A stretch of 64,000 nt of DNA from Gluconacetobacter tumulisoli (lineage in GTDB: Bacteria > Pseudomonadota > Alphaproteobacteria > Acetobacterales > Acetobacteraceae), in NCBI RefSeq assembly GCF_014174155.1, contig NZ_JABEQM010000001.1:434001-498000 (forward strand). The letters run 5' to 3'. The position numbers were made by a program, and so were the translations under genes. This document shows, piece by piece, positions 25,978 through 38,501 of this stretch (positions are counted from its first letter, which is position 1; each line of letters begins with the position of its first letter). The notes under the pieces are model-generated. The model was not told where the DNA came from. It worked only from the letters and a program-made list of their open reading frames with translations, and ran no database searches.

Positions 25978-26022
25978 GATGGAACATTGCGGTGATGGAA
26001 CAGGGATGGCACGGTTTTGGCC
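25978..26022 (+). promoter_or_regulatory. Possible sigma-54 promoter with upstream direct repeats, divergent intergenic region
   Basis: TGGCACGGTTTTGGCC at 26007-26022 has the GG-N10-GC core of -24/-12 promoters (consensus TGGCAC-N5-TTGC, one mismatch in TTGC). The nonamer GATGGAACA is repeated at 25978 and 25994, 16 bp apart, just upstream. The predicted start site would lie about 35 bp before the Rieske gene. A nitrogen-regulated (NtrC-type) promoter would suit catabolism of an N-heterocycle. Pattern-based only. Confidence 0.4.
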
Positions 26023-26068
26023 GCCGGGCTATCGGGAAGCAACCGACCGGCGTGGAGGGATGCGGGGC

Positions 26069-26800
26069 ATGGCCGAACGGATGCGGCCGGCGCATGCGCG
26101 CGCGCCGGCAGGGGAGACCGCCGACGGTGCCGGTCATGGTGCCGGTCATGGGAATGGCTGGTACCCGCTGATGCTGTCGATGGATCTGGAAGAGGGGACA
26201 GTGGCTGGCTGCACGGTGCTGGGCCGCGACCTGGTCGTCTGGCGCGACGCCGGCGGGCAGGCGCATGTCTGGGACGACCGTTGCCCGCATCGGGGCATGC
26301 GGTTCAGCCTGGGGATCGTGCGCGCCGGCATGCTGGCGTGCCTGTATCATGGATGGCGGTTTGGTCCGGACGGGCGATGCGCCCATATTCCCGCCCATCC
26401 CGAATTGTCGCCCCCGCCGACATTGCGCGCTGATCCACTGACCGCGGCGGAGCGGGACGGGCTGGTCTGGGTGGCCTTGGGCGACGCGCCCGCGCATGGC
26501 CCCGCCACCGGCGTGTCGGCACCATGCGTACCCGTTCGGTCGCTGGCGGTGGATGCCCCGGCGCAGGAGGTGGCGCGGGCCATCGGCCTGCCGGCAGGCA
26601 GCCGGGCGGGCGGCCTGGACCGTGACATCGACGGGCTGGTGCTGGCGGCGGTGCTGCCGGTCGACCGGGCGCGCAGCATGCTGCATCTGCTGGTCATCAG
26701 GCCGGCGGGTGTCGGCACGGATCGGGATCGGCGAAGGCGGGTGGCGGTATGGGGGCAGGATCTGCGCGACCGGCTCGAAGGCGCGTGGGCGGCGGCATGA
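26069..26800 (+). CDS. Free-standing Rieske [2Fe-2S] protein with a truncated oxygenase-like C-terminus
   Basis: This protein of about 243 residues has a complete Rieske cluster site: Cys72-Pro-His74 in DDRCPHRGM and Cys91-x2-His94 in ACLYHGWRF, within WRDAGGQAHVWDDRCPHRG, typical of ring-hydroxylating oxygenases. The C-terminal 120 residues contain VWVALGDAPAH but no iron-binding D-x2-H-x4-H motif. It therefore looks like an electron-transfer partner for the Rieske-less protein at 19676-20575. The start is uncertain (ATG 26060, 26069 or 26081); GGAGGG suits 26069. It overlaps the next gene as ATGA. Confidence 0.82.
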   Translation: MAERMRPAHARAPAGETADGAGHGAGHGNGWYPLMLSMDLEEGTVAGCTVLGRDLVVWRDAGGQAHVWDDRCPHRGMRFSLGIVRAGMLACLYHGWRFGPDGRCAHIPAHPELSPPPTLRADPLTAAERDGLVWVALGDAPAHGPATGVSAPCVPVRSLAVDAPAQEVARAIGLPAGSRAGGLDRDIDGLVLAAVLPVDRARSMLHLLVIRPAGVGTDRDRRRRVAVWGQDLRDRLEGAWAAA

Positions 26801-27456
26801 CCGATCTCGTGCTGCCCGATCTTGTGCTGCACGACGACGTGTTGGACGAAAATTGCTATCGCGTCCGCCTGTTCCTGTCGCTGCTGGGACACCGGGCCCG
26901 GACGGTCGCGGTGAATGTCGTGCCGGGCGGCGCGCAGGACAGCCCGGCCTTCCGCGCCATCAGCCCGGCGGGAATACTGCCCGTCCTGCGGATCGCGGGC
27001 GTCGATGTCTGCGGCGCGGGGGCGGCGCTGCTGGTGCTGGCGCACGAGTCAGGAGGGCACGGGTCAGGGACGTGGCTGCCGCGCGATCCGGCCGGCTTCG
27101 CGGAGGTCGCGCACTGGCTGGCGTTCGCGGGTGGGCCGCTGACGGCTGCGGTGCGGGCGCGCCGGGTCTTCCTGTTCGGCGAACCGGGTGACCGCGACGG
27201 ATTGCGTCGTCAGGGGGCAGCCGCCCTGCGGATCATGGAGGACCACCTGGCCCTGCGCTGGCTGGACGGCAGACCCTGGTTCGCGGGTGACGGCCCCACA
27301 GTGGCGGATGTCGCCCTGTTTCCGTCCTTCGCCCTCTGCCGGGACTGGGAAGTCGGGCATGAAGCCTTCCCCGCGCTGCGGCGCTGGATGCGCCGCATGC
27401 GCGCGCGACCCGGCTTCGTCACCATGCCCGGCATTCCCGATCCGGGCCTGTTCTGA
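26797..27456 (+). CDS. Glutathione S-transferase-like protein (NdmE-like position)
   Basis: This 219-residue cytoplasmic protein has an N-terminal thioredoxin-like part (ENCYRVRLFLSLLGHRARTVAVN, SPAGILPVLRIAG) and an all-helical C-terminal domain (EDHLALRWLDGRPWFAGDGPTVADVALFP), the standard GST layout. Its start overlaps the Rieske gene stop, so the two are produced together. The caffeine N7-demethylase also includes a GST-like protein, NdmE, that supports the complex. An ordinary glutathione-conjugation role is equally open. Confidence 0.85.
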   Translation: MTDLVLPDLVLHDDVLDENCYRVRLFLSLLGHRARTVAVNVVPGGAQDSPAFRAISPAGILPVLRIAGVDVCGAGAALLVLAHESGGHGSGTWLPRDPAGFAEVAHWLAFAGGPLTAAVRARRVFLFGEPGDRDGLRRQGAAALRIMEDHLALRWLDGRPWFAGDGPTVADVALFPSFALCRDWEVGHEAFPALRRWMRRMRARPGFVTMPGIPDPGLF

Positions 27457-27704
27457 CCGGGGCGATCATGTCGTTTGCGGATATGTCCGCGATAGGGCAG
27501 GCGTGCCAGGGCACGTGGCCGGAATGCCGGTATTAAAAATCTTTTCATGCTGTAGAAGCAAATTTCTGGAGATCTGTCACCGAGGACTCCCCCACGCGCA
27601 TGGCAGCCATAAGAAACCGCTCGCAGGTCTCATGCGTCAATGACGGGAGACCTGGTCCTGTCCACAGGGACGACGGACGCGCCGAACAGTAGCGGAGACA
27701 TTCC
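27457..27704. other. Intergenic region, no gene seen
   Basis: These 248 bp separate the GST gene from the first cupin gene. A short CCGG-AATG-CCGG stem followed by TATTAAAAATC near 27513-27535 might end the upstream transcript. The rest looks like a promoter region for the cupin gene. Confidence 0.4.
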
Positions 27705-28157
27705 ATGCGCCTTCTGCCCGCCCTTGCAGCAACACTTCTGATGAGCAGCCCCCTTCTTGCCCATGCGGCCGGGCCGGACTCGCAGACCGCCTCGGGGCAT
27801 GCCGATATCCTGGTCAAGAGCGACCATTCCTGGAACGGTGTCGCTTACCAGCATTATCCGGCCACGCCCCCGCAACTGACGGTCCTGCGTCTGACGATCC
27901 CGCCGCACACGGCACTGCCGTGGCATATTCATCCCGTTCCGAACGCGGGCTATGTCCTGGCGGGGCAATTGACGATTCAGGATCGCGCCACGGGTAAGGA
28001 GCAGACGTTCCATACCGGCGAAGCCTTCACCGAAAGCGTGAACGACCCCCATCGCGGTGTCTCGGGCAATGAACAGACCGTCCTGATCCTGACCTATTCC
28101 GGCACGAAAGGCACACCGACATCGGTGCCGCTGAAGGGAGAGAAAACGGAATACTGA
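27705..28157 (+). CDS. Exported small cupin-domain protein
   Basis: This 150-residue product begins with a clear Sec signal peptide (MRLLPALAATLLMSSPLLAHAA, cleavage after Ala). The mature part is a single cupin barrel: motif 1 is PWHIHPVPNAGYVLAGQL, with two histidines but Asn where Glu is usual, and motif 2 is GEAFTESVNDPHRG with its histidine. GGAG precedes the ATG. Function is unknown; similar proteins often bind a metal in the periplasm. Confidence 0.8.
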   Translation: MRLLPALAATLLMSSPLLAHAAGPDSQTASGHADILVKSDHSWNGVAYQHYPATPPQLTVLRLTIPPHTALPWHIHPVPNAGYVLAGQLTIQDRATGKEQTFHTGEAFTESVNDPHRGVSGNEQTVLILTYSGTKGTPTSVPLKGEKTEY

Positions 28158-28191
28158 CGTCGGGACAGTGACGTATGGAGGGACGATTCGA

Positions 28192-28221
28192 GAAAATATA
28201 CGAATATCAAATCATATTTTC
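28192..28221. promoter_or_regulatory. AT-rich inverted repeat between the first cupin gene and the VOC gene
   Basis: GAAAATAT at 28192-28199 and ATATTTTC at 28214-28221 are a perfect 8-bp inverted repeat with a 14-bp spacer, 80 bp before the VOC gene. It may be a regulator site for the VOC-cupin pair, or a weak terminator for the first cupin gene. Confidence 0.35.
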
Positions 28222-28301
28222 AAACGTCATCTCGGTCGGCGACAATCGGAACCACCCATCGTCCGGTTCGTTGTTTTCGGACATGGAGTGTGGAGATAAG
28301 C

Positions 28302-28853
28302 ATGGAAGATTCCAATGATCGTTCCGGCCTGCCGCGCGGCATAGACCATGTCGGCGTGACGGTTTCCGACATCGATGCAGCCATTCGGTTTCTCGAGCGG
28401 GCTTTCGGTGCCGTGCCGCTGTACCGCAACGTCACGCCCGACCATCCGCAGAAAGGGCCGGAAACGGAAAAGACGCTCGGCCTCGCCGAGGGGACGGTCG
28501 TGCGTGAAATGTGCATGGTGGCCCTGGGGACCGGACCTTGCATCGAACTCTTTGAAATGCACGGACCGGACCAGCGTCCTGCCGTGCGTCCGTGCGATTT
28601 CGGCGTCCAGCATTTCGCCGTCTATGTCGATGACATCGAGGCAGGCTGCAGGCGTTTCACCGCGGCTGGCGGCACGTTGCTGACCCAGCCGCAGAAGCAG
28701 CCTTCGCTCGAGGAAGGACCCGGAAATTTTTTCTGTTATGGGCAGGCGCCATGGGGAATGATCATTGAATTGCTGGCTACGCCCAGTCGCGAACATTTCG
28801 ATGCGGTGTCGCCCGAGAAACGCTATCAGCCGCCGCCGAGGCAGGCAGGATGA
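28302..28853 (+). CDS. VOC-superfamily (glyoxalase/dioxygenase-like) protein
   Basis: This 183-residue cytoplasmic protein has two beta-alpha-beta-beta-beta modules of the vicinal oxygen chelate fold: GIDHVGVTVSDIDAAIRFLERAFGA with the first His ligand, CIELFEMH, QHFAVYVDDIEAGCRRFTAAGG, and APWGMIIELL with a late Glu. These are enough for a divalent metal site. Substrate unknown. ATG 28302 follows GGAGA. It overlaps the second cupin gene as ATGA. Confidence 0.83.
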   Translation: MEDSNDRSGLPRGIDHVGVTVSDIDAAIRFLERAFGAVPLYRNVTPDHPQKGPETEKTLGLAEGTVVREMCMVALGTGPCIELFEMHGPDQRPAVRPCDFGVQHFAVYVDDIEAGCRRFTAAGGTLLTQPQKQPSLEEGPGNFFCYGQAPWGMIIELLATPSREHFDAVSPEKRYQPPPRQAG

Positions 28854-29368
28854 TACGTATCGCCATTCTTGCCGGGTTCGTTTCGTCTGCCTGGATGATC
28901 GGACCTGCCCGCGCGGACACTCCTCCGCCACGTCCGACGATGTGGTACTGGCATAACTGGACGGATCATGCGGGCGTCAGCCACATGACGAAATGTCCGG
29001 TTCGTGACTTTGATCTCAAGACCATGTCGAAACCTGCCGGTCCCCAATGGCAGGACAGGATGAAGAACGAGCACGGCCAGGTGATCTTTACCGTGCAACC
29101 GGCGCACTGGAACGGCGCGTGGCATCCCGATCCGAAGGTACAGTGGATCATACCGCTCAGTGGCGCGTGGTATGTCACGGCCATGGACGGCCACAAGGTT
29201 GTCATGGGACCGGGAGACGTGTCTGTGGGTGAAGACCAGCTCAGCCGGAAGGATCAGCAGGGCCATGTCGGGCACGATGCCGGAAATGTCGGTGACGGAC
29301 CGGCGGAATTGATGGTCATTCAGACGGATGAAACGCCCACGACCGACCGGCCTTGCCGATTCAGGTAG
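28850..29368 (+). CDS. Exported cupin-like protein
   Basis: This 172-residue product starts with a Sec signal (MIRIAILAGFVSSAWMIGPARA). The core VQWIIPLSGAWYVTAMDGHKVVMGPGDVSVGED and DQQGHVGHDAGNVGDG is a cupin pattern with histidines in the second motif. It is translationally coupled to the VOC gene. I do not recognise the pathway. The pair plus the first cupin may act on the same small molecule on both sides of the inner membrane. Confidence 0.75.
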   Translation: MIRIAILAGFVSSAWMIGPARADTPPPRPTMWYWHNWTDHAGVSHMTKCPVRDFDLKTMSKPAGPQWQDRMKNEHGQVIFTVQPAHWNGAWHPDPKVQWIIPLSGAWYVTAMDGHKVVMGPGDVSVGEDQLSRKDQQGHVGHDAGNVGDGPAELMVIQTDETPTTDRPCRFR

Positions 29369-29439
29369 ACAGACACGGTTCCCACTCCTGTGATTTCCGA
29401 AATGCCGAGGGCGCGGCGCGCTCGACCGCGGTACGGCGT

Positions 29440-30786
29440 TTATGGCTGATCGGCGTCCGGGCGGCGGGGGCGGCGGGTGACCAGGAGCTGGTTGATGCGG
29501 AATCCTTCGACGTCGACGACTTCGAACAGGAAATGCGCGGCTTCGACCCGGTCGGCCTTGCGGGCCATGCGGCGCAGGCGATGCATGACGAAACCGCCGA
29601 TCGTATCGAAGTTATGGCCGTCGGCGAGGGCGGCGATGCCCAGTTCGCGGGTCACGTCGCCGATGGGCGCGGCGCCGTCGATCAGCCATGAATTTTCATC
29701 CCGGCGGACGATCGCCTGTTCCTCGAACGGGTTGGCCAGCCCGTCCATCAGCGCGCCCATGATATCCTTGAACGTGATCAGCCCGACGACCAGCCCGTAT
29801 TCGTTGACGATCAAGGCGAAGCCCGCGCCATGGGTGTCGAACTGCGCCAGCGTGTCCCACAGATTGAGCGTATCGGGCAGGGACAGCACGTCGCGGCGCA
29901 TGCGGTAGATCTGGCCCGACGCCGGCAGGCTGGTGCCGGCGGGCTCGGTCACCGGCCCGTCCTCGACCACCGCGGCCAGCACGTCCTCGGCCCGGATCGA
30001 GCCGATGACGTTGTCCAGCCCGCCATCGCAGAGCGGATAGCGCGAATAGGGGCGGACGCGGACCTTGTCGCGCTGGATTTCGGCGCTTTCCTGTACGTCG
30101 AGGAACACGATCTCGTCCCGCGGGGTCATGGCTGAGGTGACAGAACGATCCTGCAGGCCCAGCACGTTCTGGATCATCTGGTGTTCCTGCTCCAGCAGGA
30201 TGCCCGATGCCGTGCCGGCCGCCAGGATCGCGCGCAGGTCCTCGGGCGTCACGGGATCAACCGCCGATGCCGCCGGGATCTTCAGCGCGCGGAGGATGAC
30301 GTCCGAGATCTTGGAGAAGATCCAGACCGACGGATAGAGCACGCGTAGCGCCAGCGCGGGGAACCAGCCGATGGCCAGGGCCACGCGGTCCGGCGCGTTC
30401 ATCGCGATCCGCTTGGGCAGCAGGTCGGCGAACAGCACGAACAGGCCCGTCACCACCAGGAACGAGACGGTGGAGGCGATATGCCCGGCCAGAGCCTCCT
30501 CGAGGCCGAACGATTGCAGGATCTGGGCCAGCGGCGGCGTGATCAGTTCGCTGCTGATGACGCCGCCCAGCACGCCGACCGCGTTCAGGCAGATCTGCAG
30601 GACGGTCATCACCTGGCCGCTGTTGCGGCGTAGGCGCAGGAAATTGACCGCGCGGGCGTCGCCGGCCTCGGCACGGGTACGCAGCCGGACCTCGCGTGCC
30701 GCCGCGAACGAGATTTCCGAGAGCGAGATCAGGATGCTGACGGCGATCAGCAGGACGATGGCGACCAGGCCGCCCAGCAGGATCAC
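29440..30786 (-). CDS. CorC/HlyC-family membrane CBS protein (hemolysin-like)
   Basis: This 448-residue inner-membrane protein begins VVILLGGLVAIVLLIAVSIL, followed by the DUF21 domain (LITPPLAQILQSFG, LFVLFADLLPKRIAMNAPD). A CBS pair follows (MTPRDEIVFLDV and TFKDIMGALMDG), then a CorC_HlyC domain at the C-terminus. Such proteins are linked to magnesium or other cation efflux and resistance. The start is GTG 30786, in a G-rich context; a longer upstream frame lacks membrane segments and is not used. It lies 164 bp downstream of ligA on the same strand. Confidence 0.88.
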   Translation of the reverse strand: MILLGGLVAIVLLIAVSILISLSEISFAAAREVRLRTRAEAGDARAVNFLRLRRNSGQVMTVLQICLNAVGVLGGVISSELITPPLAQILQSFGLEEALAGHIASTVSFLVVTGLFVLFADLLPKRIAMNAPDRVALAIGWFPALALRVLYPSVWIFSKISDVILRALKIPAASAVDPVTPEDLRAILAAGTASGILLEQEHQMIQNVLGLQDRSVTSAMTPRDEIVFLDVQESAEIQRDKVRVRPYSRYPLCDGGLDNVIGSIRAEDVLAAVVEDGPVTEPAGTSLPASGQIYRMRRDVLSLPDTLNLWDTLAQFDTHGAGFALIVNEYGLVVGLITFKDIMGALMDGLANPFEEQAIVRRDENSWLIDGAAPIGDVTRELGIAALADGHNFDTIGGFVMHRLRRMARKADRVEAAHFLFEVVDVEGFRINQLLVTRRPRRPDADQP

Positions 30787-30950
30787 GACCGGCCCCCCCG
30801 GACGGCGCCATGCCGCGTCGCGGGCAAGAGGGCAGGACGGGACGGGAGGGGGGGACGGACGGTCCCGGTGATGGAATGGGGCATGCGGTGCGCAGCGTAG
30901 CGCATCTTTCGTCTCCGCCGCCAGCCACGGCAGGGTTGCCGCGCGGCCTG

Positions 30951-34794
<3,844 letters not shown>

Positions 34795-34834
34795 GGGAAG
34801 GGAGCGCGCGGGAGGGGGCGGGACCGCACGCGGA

Positions 34835-35737
34835 TCAGAAGACCGCGTGCCACGCGCGGGAGAAGAAGCCGCGCCGCGCCGGCCCGCCATGGTCGTGCTG
34901 GGGGGAGACCGGAACCGGCATGTCGGCGGCCAGCAGATGTTCGCTGCGCAGCATGTTGTAGCTGTAGCGGTACCATTTGCTGCCGGGATAATTGTAGGAC
35001 AGCACCGACGCCGAGCGGCGCGCCTGCTCCGTCAGGCCCAGGTCCAGATAGACCTCGACCAGTCGCTCCAAGGCCTCGGGGACATGGTTCGTGGTCTGGA
35101 AATCCTGGATCACGCGCTGGTAGCGATTGACCGCGGCCTCGTAATTGCGCTGCTGCTGGTAGAAGCGGCCGACGAGCATTTCCTTGCCGGCCAGATGGTC
35201 GCGGCAGAGATCGATCTTGAGCTGGGCATCACGGGCGTAGGGCGATTGCGGGAAGCGGGTGACGACCTCTTCCAGCGCGTTCATCGCCTCGACGGTGCCC
35301 TGCTGATCGCGCTGCACGTCGGCCACCTGTTCGTAATAGCACAGGGCACGAAGATAGAAGGCGTAGGCGGCGTCGGGACTGGTCGGATGCAATTCCAGGA
35401 AGCGGTCCAGCTGCTGCACGGCATCAGGATATTTATCCTGCAGATAGTCGGCGTAGCCTTCCATCAGCTGCGCGTTGGCCGTGTATCCCGAGTAGGGATA
35501 ATTCTGCTGCAGGACCTCGAACTCGGCGGCGGCAAGCGGGTAGCGTTGGCTGCGCAGGGCGTCGATCCCGTTATTGTAGAGCGTGTCGGCCGACGCCATC
35601 CGGGATACCATCTCGTCCGCGGATTTCTTGCTGGCGCAGGCCGCAAGCACCAGCATTACGGAAAGCGAGGCATATCGGACGGCACGACGGCCTGTCGGAC
35701 GGTCAGCGAAGGGGAATCGAAATCTGCGCAATGACAT
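34835..35737 (-). CDS. bamD: Outer-membrane assembly lipoprotein BamD
   Basis: This 300-residue lipoprotein has basic residues, then SLSVMLVLAACASKK with the lipobox cysteine, then five TPR-like repeats beginning LYNNGIDALRSQRYPLAAAEFEVL. BamD is an essential member of the BAM complex that folds outer-membrane beta-barrels. GGAAGAG precedes the ATG. In alphaproteobacteria it commonly sits between lpxC and recN, as here. Confidence 0.95.
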   Translation of the reverse strand: MSLRRFRFPFADRPTGRRAVRYASLSVMLVLAACASKKSADEMVSRMASADTLYNNGIDALRSQRYPLAAAEFEVLQQNYPYSGYTANAQLMEGYADYLQDKYPDAVQQLDRFLELHPTSPDAAYAFYLRALCYYEQVADVQRDQQGTVEAMNALEEVVTRFPQSPYARDAQLKIDLCRDHLAGKEMLVGRFYQQQRNYEAAVNRYQRVIQDFQTTNHVPEALERLVEVYLDLGLTEQARRSASVLSYNYPGSKWYRYSYNMLRSEHLLAADMPVPVSPQHDHGGPARRGFFSRAWHAVF

Positions 35738-35833
35738 GCCGGCTCTTCCAGTTCGGTCTGCCTTATATCATGCGGCGGGCCGGGGTGAAGGCCGTGTTGT
35801 CGTTTTCGTTGCGGGTCGGATCGAATTTGCCGG

Positions 35834-36850
35834 TCATGCCGCCACGCGCAGGGCCTGCGCCTGGGGGGCGCGAGTCCGGATGCGCCACGCGCCGCGATCG
35901 GCGAACAGCGTCCGCAGCAGCCGGTTGTTCAGGGCATGACCGGATTTGTGACCCGTGAACAGGCCGGTGAGGACGCCCCCGGCCAGGTACAGGTCGCCGA
36001 TCGCATCGATCATCTTGTGACGGACGAATTCGTCAGGACGGCGCAGTCCGGTCGGGTTGAGGACGGCATCGCCGTCGACCACGATCGCATTGTCCAGCGA
36101 TCCGCCGCGCGCCAGGCCTGCGGCATGTAGCGCCTCGATTTCCTGGCGCAGGGTGAAGGTCCGGCAATTGGCGAGGTCCCGCCGGAAGACCTGCCGGTCG
36201 AAGCGCATGGCGAAGGTCTGCGCGCCGATCGCAGAGGCGGAAAAATCGATCGACATCGTCATCGACAATCCGGCCTCGCGCCCCGGGCGCAGTTCGGCGA
36301 AGGCATCACCGTCGGCGACGCGGACCGGGCGCAGGATCTCGATGACCGTGCGGGGGGCGGTCTGCTCCACATGCCCCGCGCAGTCGAGCAGGAAGACGAA
36401 ATCGGCGGCCGAACCGTCGAAGACCGGAACCTCGGGCCCATCAAGGTCGACATAGGCATTGTCGATGCCGCCCGCCGACAATGCGGACATCAGATGTTCT
36501 ATCGTCGCGACCCGCAGGGCGGGATCGTGCGGATCGGCGATGACGGTGCTGAGGCGGGTGTCCGCGACATGGTCGAACCGGGCCGGAATGCTGCGCCCGT
36601 CCATGTCGATGCGTCGGAAGACGATGCCGGTATGTTCCGGTGCCGGGTGCAGGGCCAGGGCGATTCGCCGCCCCGTATGCAGGCCGGTCCCGACGCAGGA
36701 AATGGACTGGCGCAGCGTCTGCTGGCGTGCCGTGCGCGGAAGGGGGCGGCTGGTGCCGTCGCGGCCCGGCATGTCGGCGGTGGTGGTGCTGTCGGCGGAA
36801 ATCGGGCCGCGGTTGGATGTTACCACCGAGGTTGCCAGCATACCGTCCAT
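35834..36850 (-). CDS. lpxC: UDP-3-O-acyl-N-acetylglucosamine deacetylase
   Basis: This 338-residue zinc deacetylase commits to lipid A synthesis. Zinc and catalytic motifs are RVATIEHLMSALSAGGIDNAYVDLDGPE and RHKMIDAIGDLYLAG near the C-terminus, with TGLFTGHKSGHALNN supplying the last histidines. The N-terminus has an extra 40 or so residues before the core (TLRQSISCVGTGLHTGRR), longer than in E. coli. AGGGGACG precedes the ATG. A terminator separates it from ftsZ, so it likely has its own promoter. Confidence 0.95.
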   Translation of the reverse strand: MDGMLATSVVTSNRGPISADSTTTADMPGRDGTSRPLPRTARQQTLRQSISCVGTGLHTGRRIALALHPAPEHTGIVFRRIDMDGRSIPARFDHVADTRLSTVIADPHDPALRVATIEHLMSALSAGGIDNAYVDLDGPEVPVFDGSAADFVFLLDCAGHVEQTAPRTVIEILRPVRVADGDAFAELRPGREAGLSMTMSIDFSASAIGAQTFAMRFDRQVFRRDLANCRTFTLRQEIEALHAAGLARGGSLDNAIVVDGDAVLNPTGLRRPDEFVRHKMIDAIGDLYLAGGVLTGLFTGHKSGHALNNRLLRTLFADRGAWRIRTRAPQAQALRVAA

Positions 36851-36970
36851 CTGCGTCCCCTGCGTTGATTATTGTTCAGCCGTTACAGGAACGACAGTTT
36901 GATCTCTAACGGGAACGCCGGTCTGCGGCCAGTCAATCATTATTGCCGTCTGTTACGGCGTAACATATTG

Positions 36971-37016
36971 ATAAAGAAAGAGATAAACCCGTAATGCCCA
37001 GGGTGGGCACTACGGG
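36971..37016 (-). terminator. Intrinsic terminator after ftsZ
   Basis: On the minus strand CCCGTA-G-TGCCCA pairs with TGGGCA-T-TACGGG (36988-37016), followed by TTTATCTCTTTCTTTAT. It is a classical hairpin plus T-rich tract 12 bp after the ftsZ stop, ending the division transcript before lpxC. Confidence 0.85.
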
Positions 37017-37027
37017 TCAGAAGGGGC

Positions 37028-38470
37028 TCAGGGCTGGCGGCGCAGGAAGGCCGGAATGTCCAGTCCGACCTCGTCGGCCGAGGCCTGCCGCACGGCCGCG
37101 GCGGGTTCGTGCTCCGGCAGGGCGGGTTCGGCGCGCGGGGCCTCCTGCGCCGGGGCGGCGCTCCGGCGCAGCACGCCGGTGACGATGTTGAACAGGCTGT
37201 TGCCGCGCTGGGGCGCGGGATGTGTCTCCTCGGGACGCGGCGCCTCGGAAAACAGGGGCGAACGCGGCGACGGGCGGGCGCCCTGCTGCGCCACCCGATG
37301 CGGCACCGAATTGGGCGACGGCGCCCCGACGGGCGCCGAATTGAGGAAATTCGGCGCCTGGTGGCGCGGCGAGGGGGACTGCGCCGCGGCCAGCGCGGCT
37401 TCGGTCGCCGCCGGGTCGTCCTGGACCGGGGCGGCCTGCGTCGCATCGGGCGTGGCCGGCGCGGCCTCGGGGTGACCCGGCTCGGCCATGCGGATCGGCG
37501 GGGTGTCGATGCCGGTCGCGACGACCGAAACCCGGATGCAGCCGTTCAGCGTGGGATCGATCGCCGAGCCGAAGATGATGTTGGCGTCGTCGGCGACTTC
37601 CTCGCGGATGCGGTTGGCGGCCTGGTCGACTTCGTACAGCGTCATGTCCTCGCCACCCGTGATGTTGATCAGCAGGCCGCGCGCGCCCGCCATCGACGTG
37701 TCTTCCAACAACGGGTTGGAAATCGCGTCTTCGGCGGCGGAAATGGCGCGATTCTCGCCTTCGGCCTCGCCGGTGCCCATCATCGCCTTGCCCATCTCGG
37801 CCATCACGGTCCGGATGTCGGCGAAATCGAGATTGACCAGGCCGGGCGCCATCATCAGGTCGGTCACGCCGCGCACGCCCATGTAAAGGACATTGTCGGC
37901 CATCTTGAACGCATCCTTCCAACTGGTGCGCTCATTGGCCAGGCGGAAGAGGTTCTGGTTGGGAATGACGATCAGCGTGTCGACGAATTGCTGCAGTTCC
38001 GCAATGCCGCTGTCGGCGGATTTGGACCGGCGCGCCCCTTCGAACGTGAAGGGCTTGGTGACGACGCCGACCGTCAGGATGCCGCGTTCGCGGGCCATGC
38101 GCGCGATCACCGGGGCCGCGCCGGTTCCCGTGCCGCCGCCCATGCCGGCGGTGATGAAGACCATGTGCGCCCCGTCGAGATGCCGGGCGAGTTCGTCCGC
38201 CGCCTCCTCGGCCGCCGCGCGGCCGATTTCGGGCTTCGCCCCGGCGCCCAGGCCCTGCGTCAGGTGCGGGCCCAGCTGAATCCGGCGATCCGCCTTGCTG
38301 TGCGACAATTGCTGCGCGTCGGTGTTCGCCACCACGAATTCCACGCCCTGCAACTGGGACTGGATCATGTTGTCGACCGCATTCGTGCCACCGCCCCCGA
38401 CGCCGATCACGGTGATGCGCGGCGTGAAGTCCGAATGATTTTGCTGCGGGATGGAGAGGTTGAGGGTCAT
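37028..38470 (-). CDS. ftsZ: Cell division GTPase FtsZ
   Basis: This 480-residue tubulin homologue forms the Z-ring. Motifs are [16 protein letters not shown] near the N-terminus, GTP-binding [31 protein letters not shown], and a C-terminal peptide DIPAFLRRQ for FtsA and other partners. A linker of about 140 Pro/Ala-rich residues separates the globular domain from that tail, long for the family but usual in alphaproteobacteria. GGGAGA precedes the ATG. The 98 bp before it holds a cluster of GANTC sites. Confidence 0.97.
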   Translation of the reverse strand: MTLNLSIPQQNHSDFTPRITVIGVGGGGTNAVDNMIQSQLQGVEFVVANTDAQQLSHSKADRRIQLGPHLTQGLGAGAKPEIGRAAAEEAADELARHLDGAHMVFITAGMGGGTGTGAAPVIARMARERGILTVGVVTKPFTFEGARRSKSADSGIAELQQFVDTLIVIPNQNLFRLANERTSWKDAFKMADNVLYMGVRGVTDLMMAPGLVNLDFADIRTVMAEMGKAMMGTGEAEGENRAISAAEDAISNPLLEDTSMAGARGLLINITGGEDMTLYEVDQAANRIREEVADDANIIFGSAIDPTLNGCIRVSVVATGIDTPPIRMAEPGHPEAAPATPDATQAAPVQDDPAATEAALAAAQSPSPRHQAPNFLNSAPVGAPSPNSVPHRVAQQGARPSPRSPLFSEAPRPEETHPAPQRGNSLFNIVTGVLRRSAAPAQEAPRAEPALPEHEPAAAVRQASADEVGLDIPAFLRRQP

Positions 38471-38501
38471 GGGCGTCTCCCGGGACGAGGCGTATGAGTA
38501 C

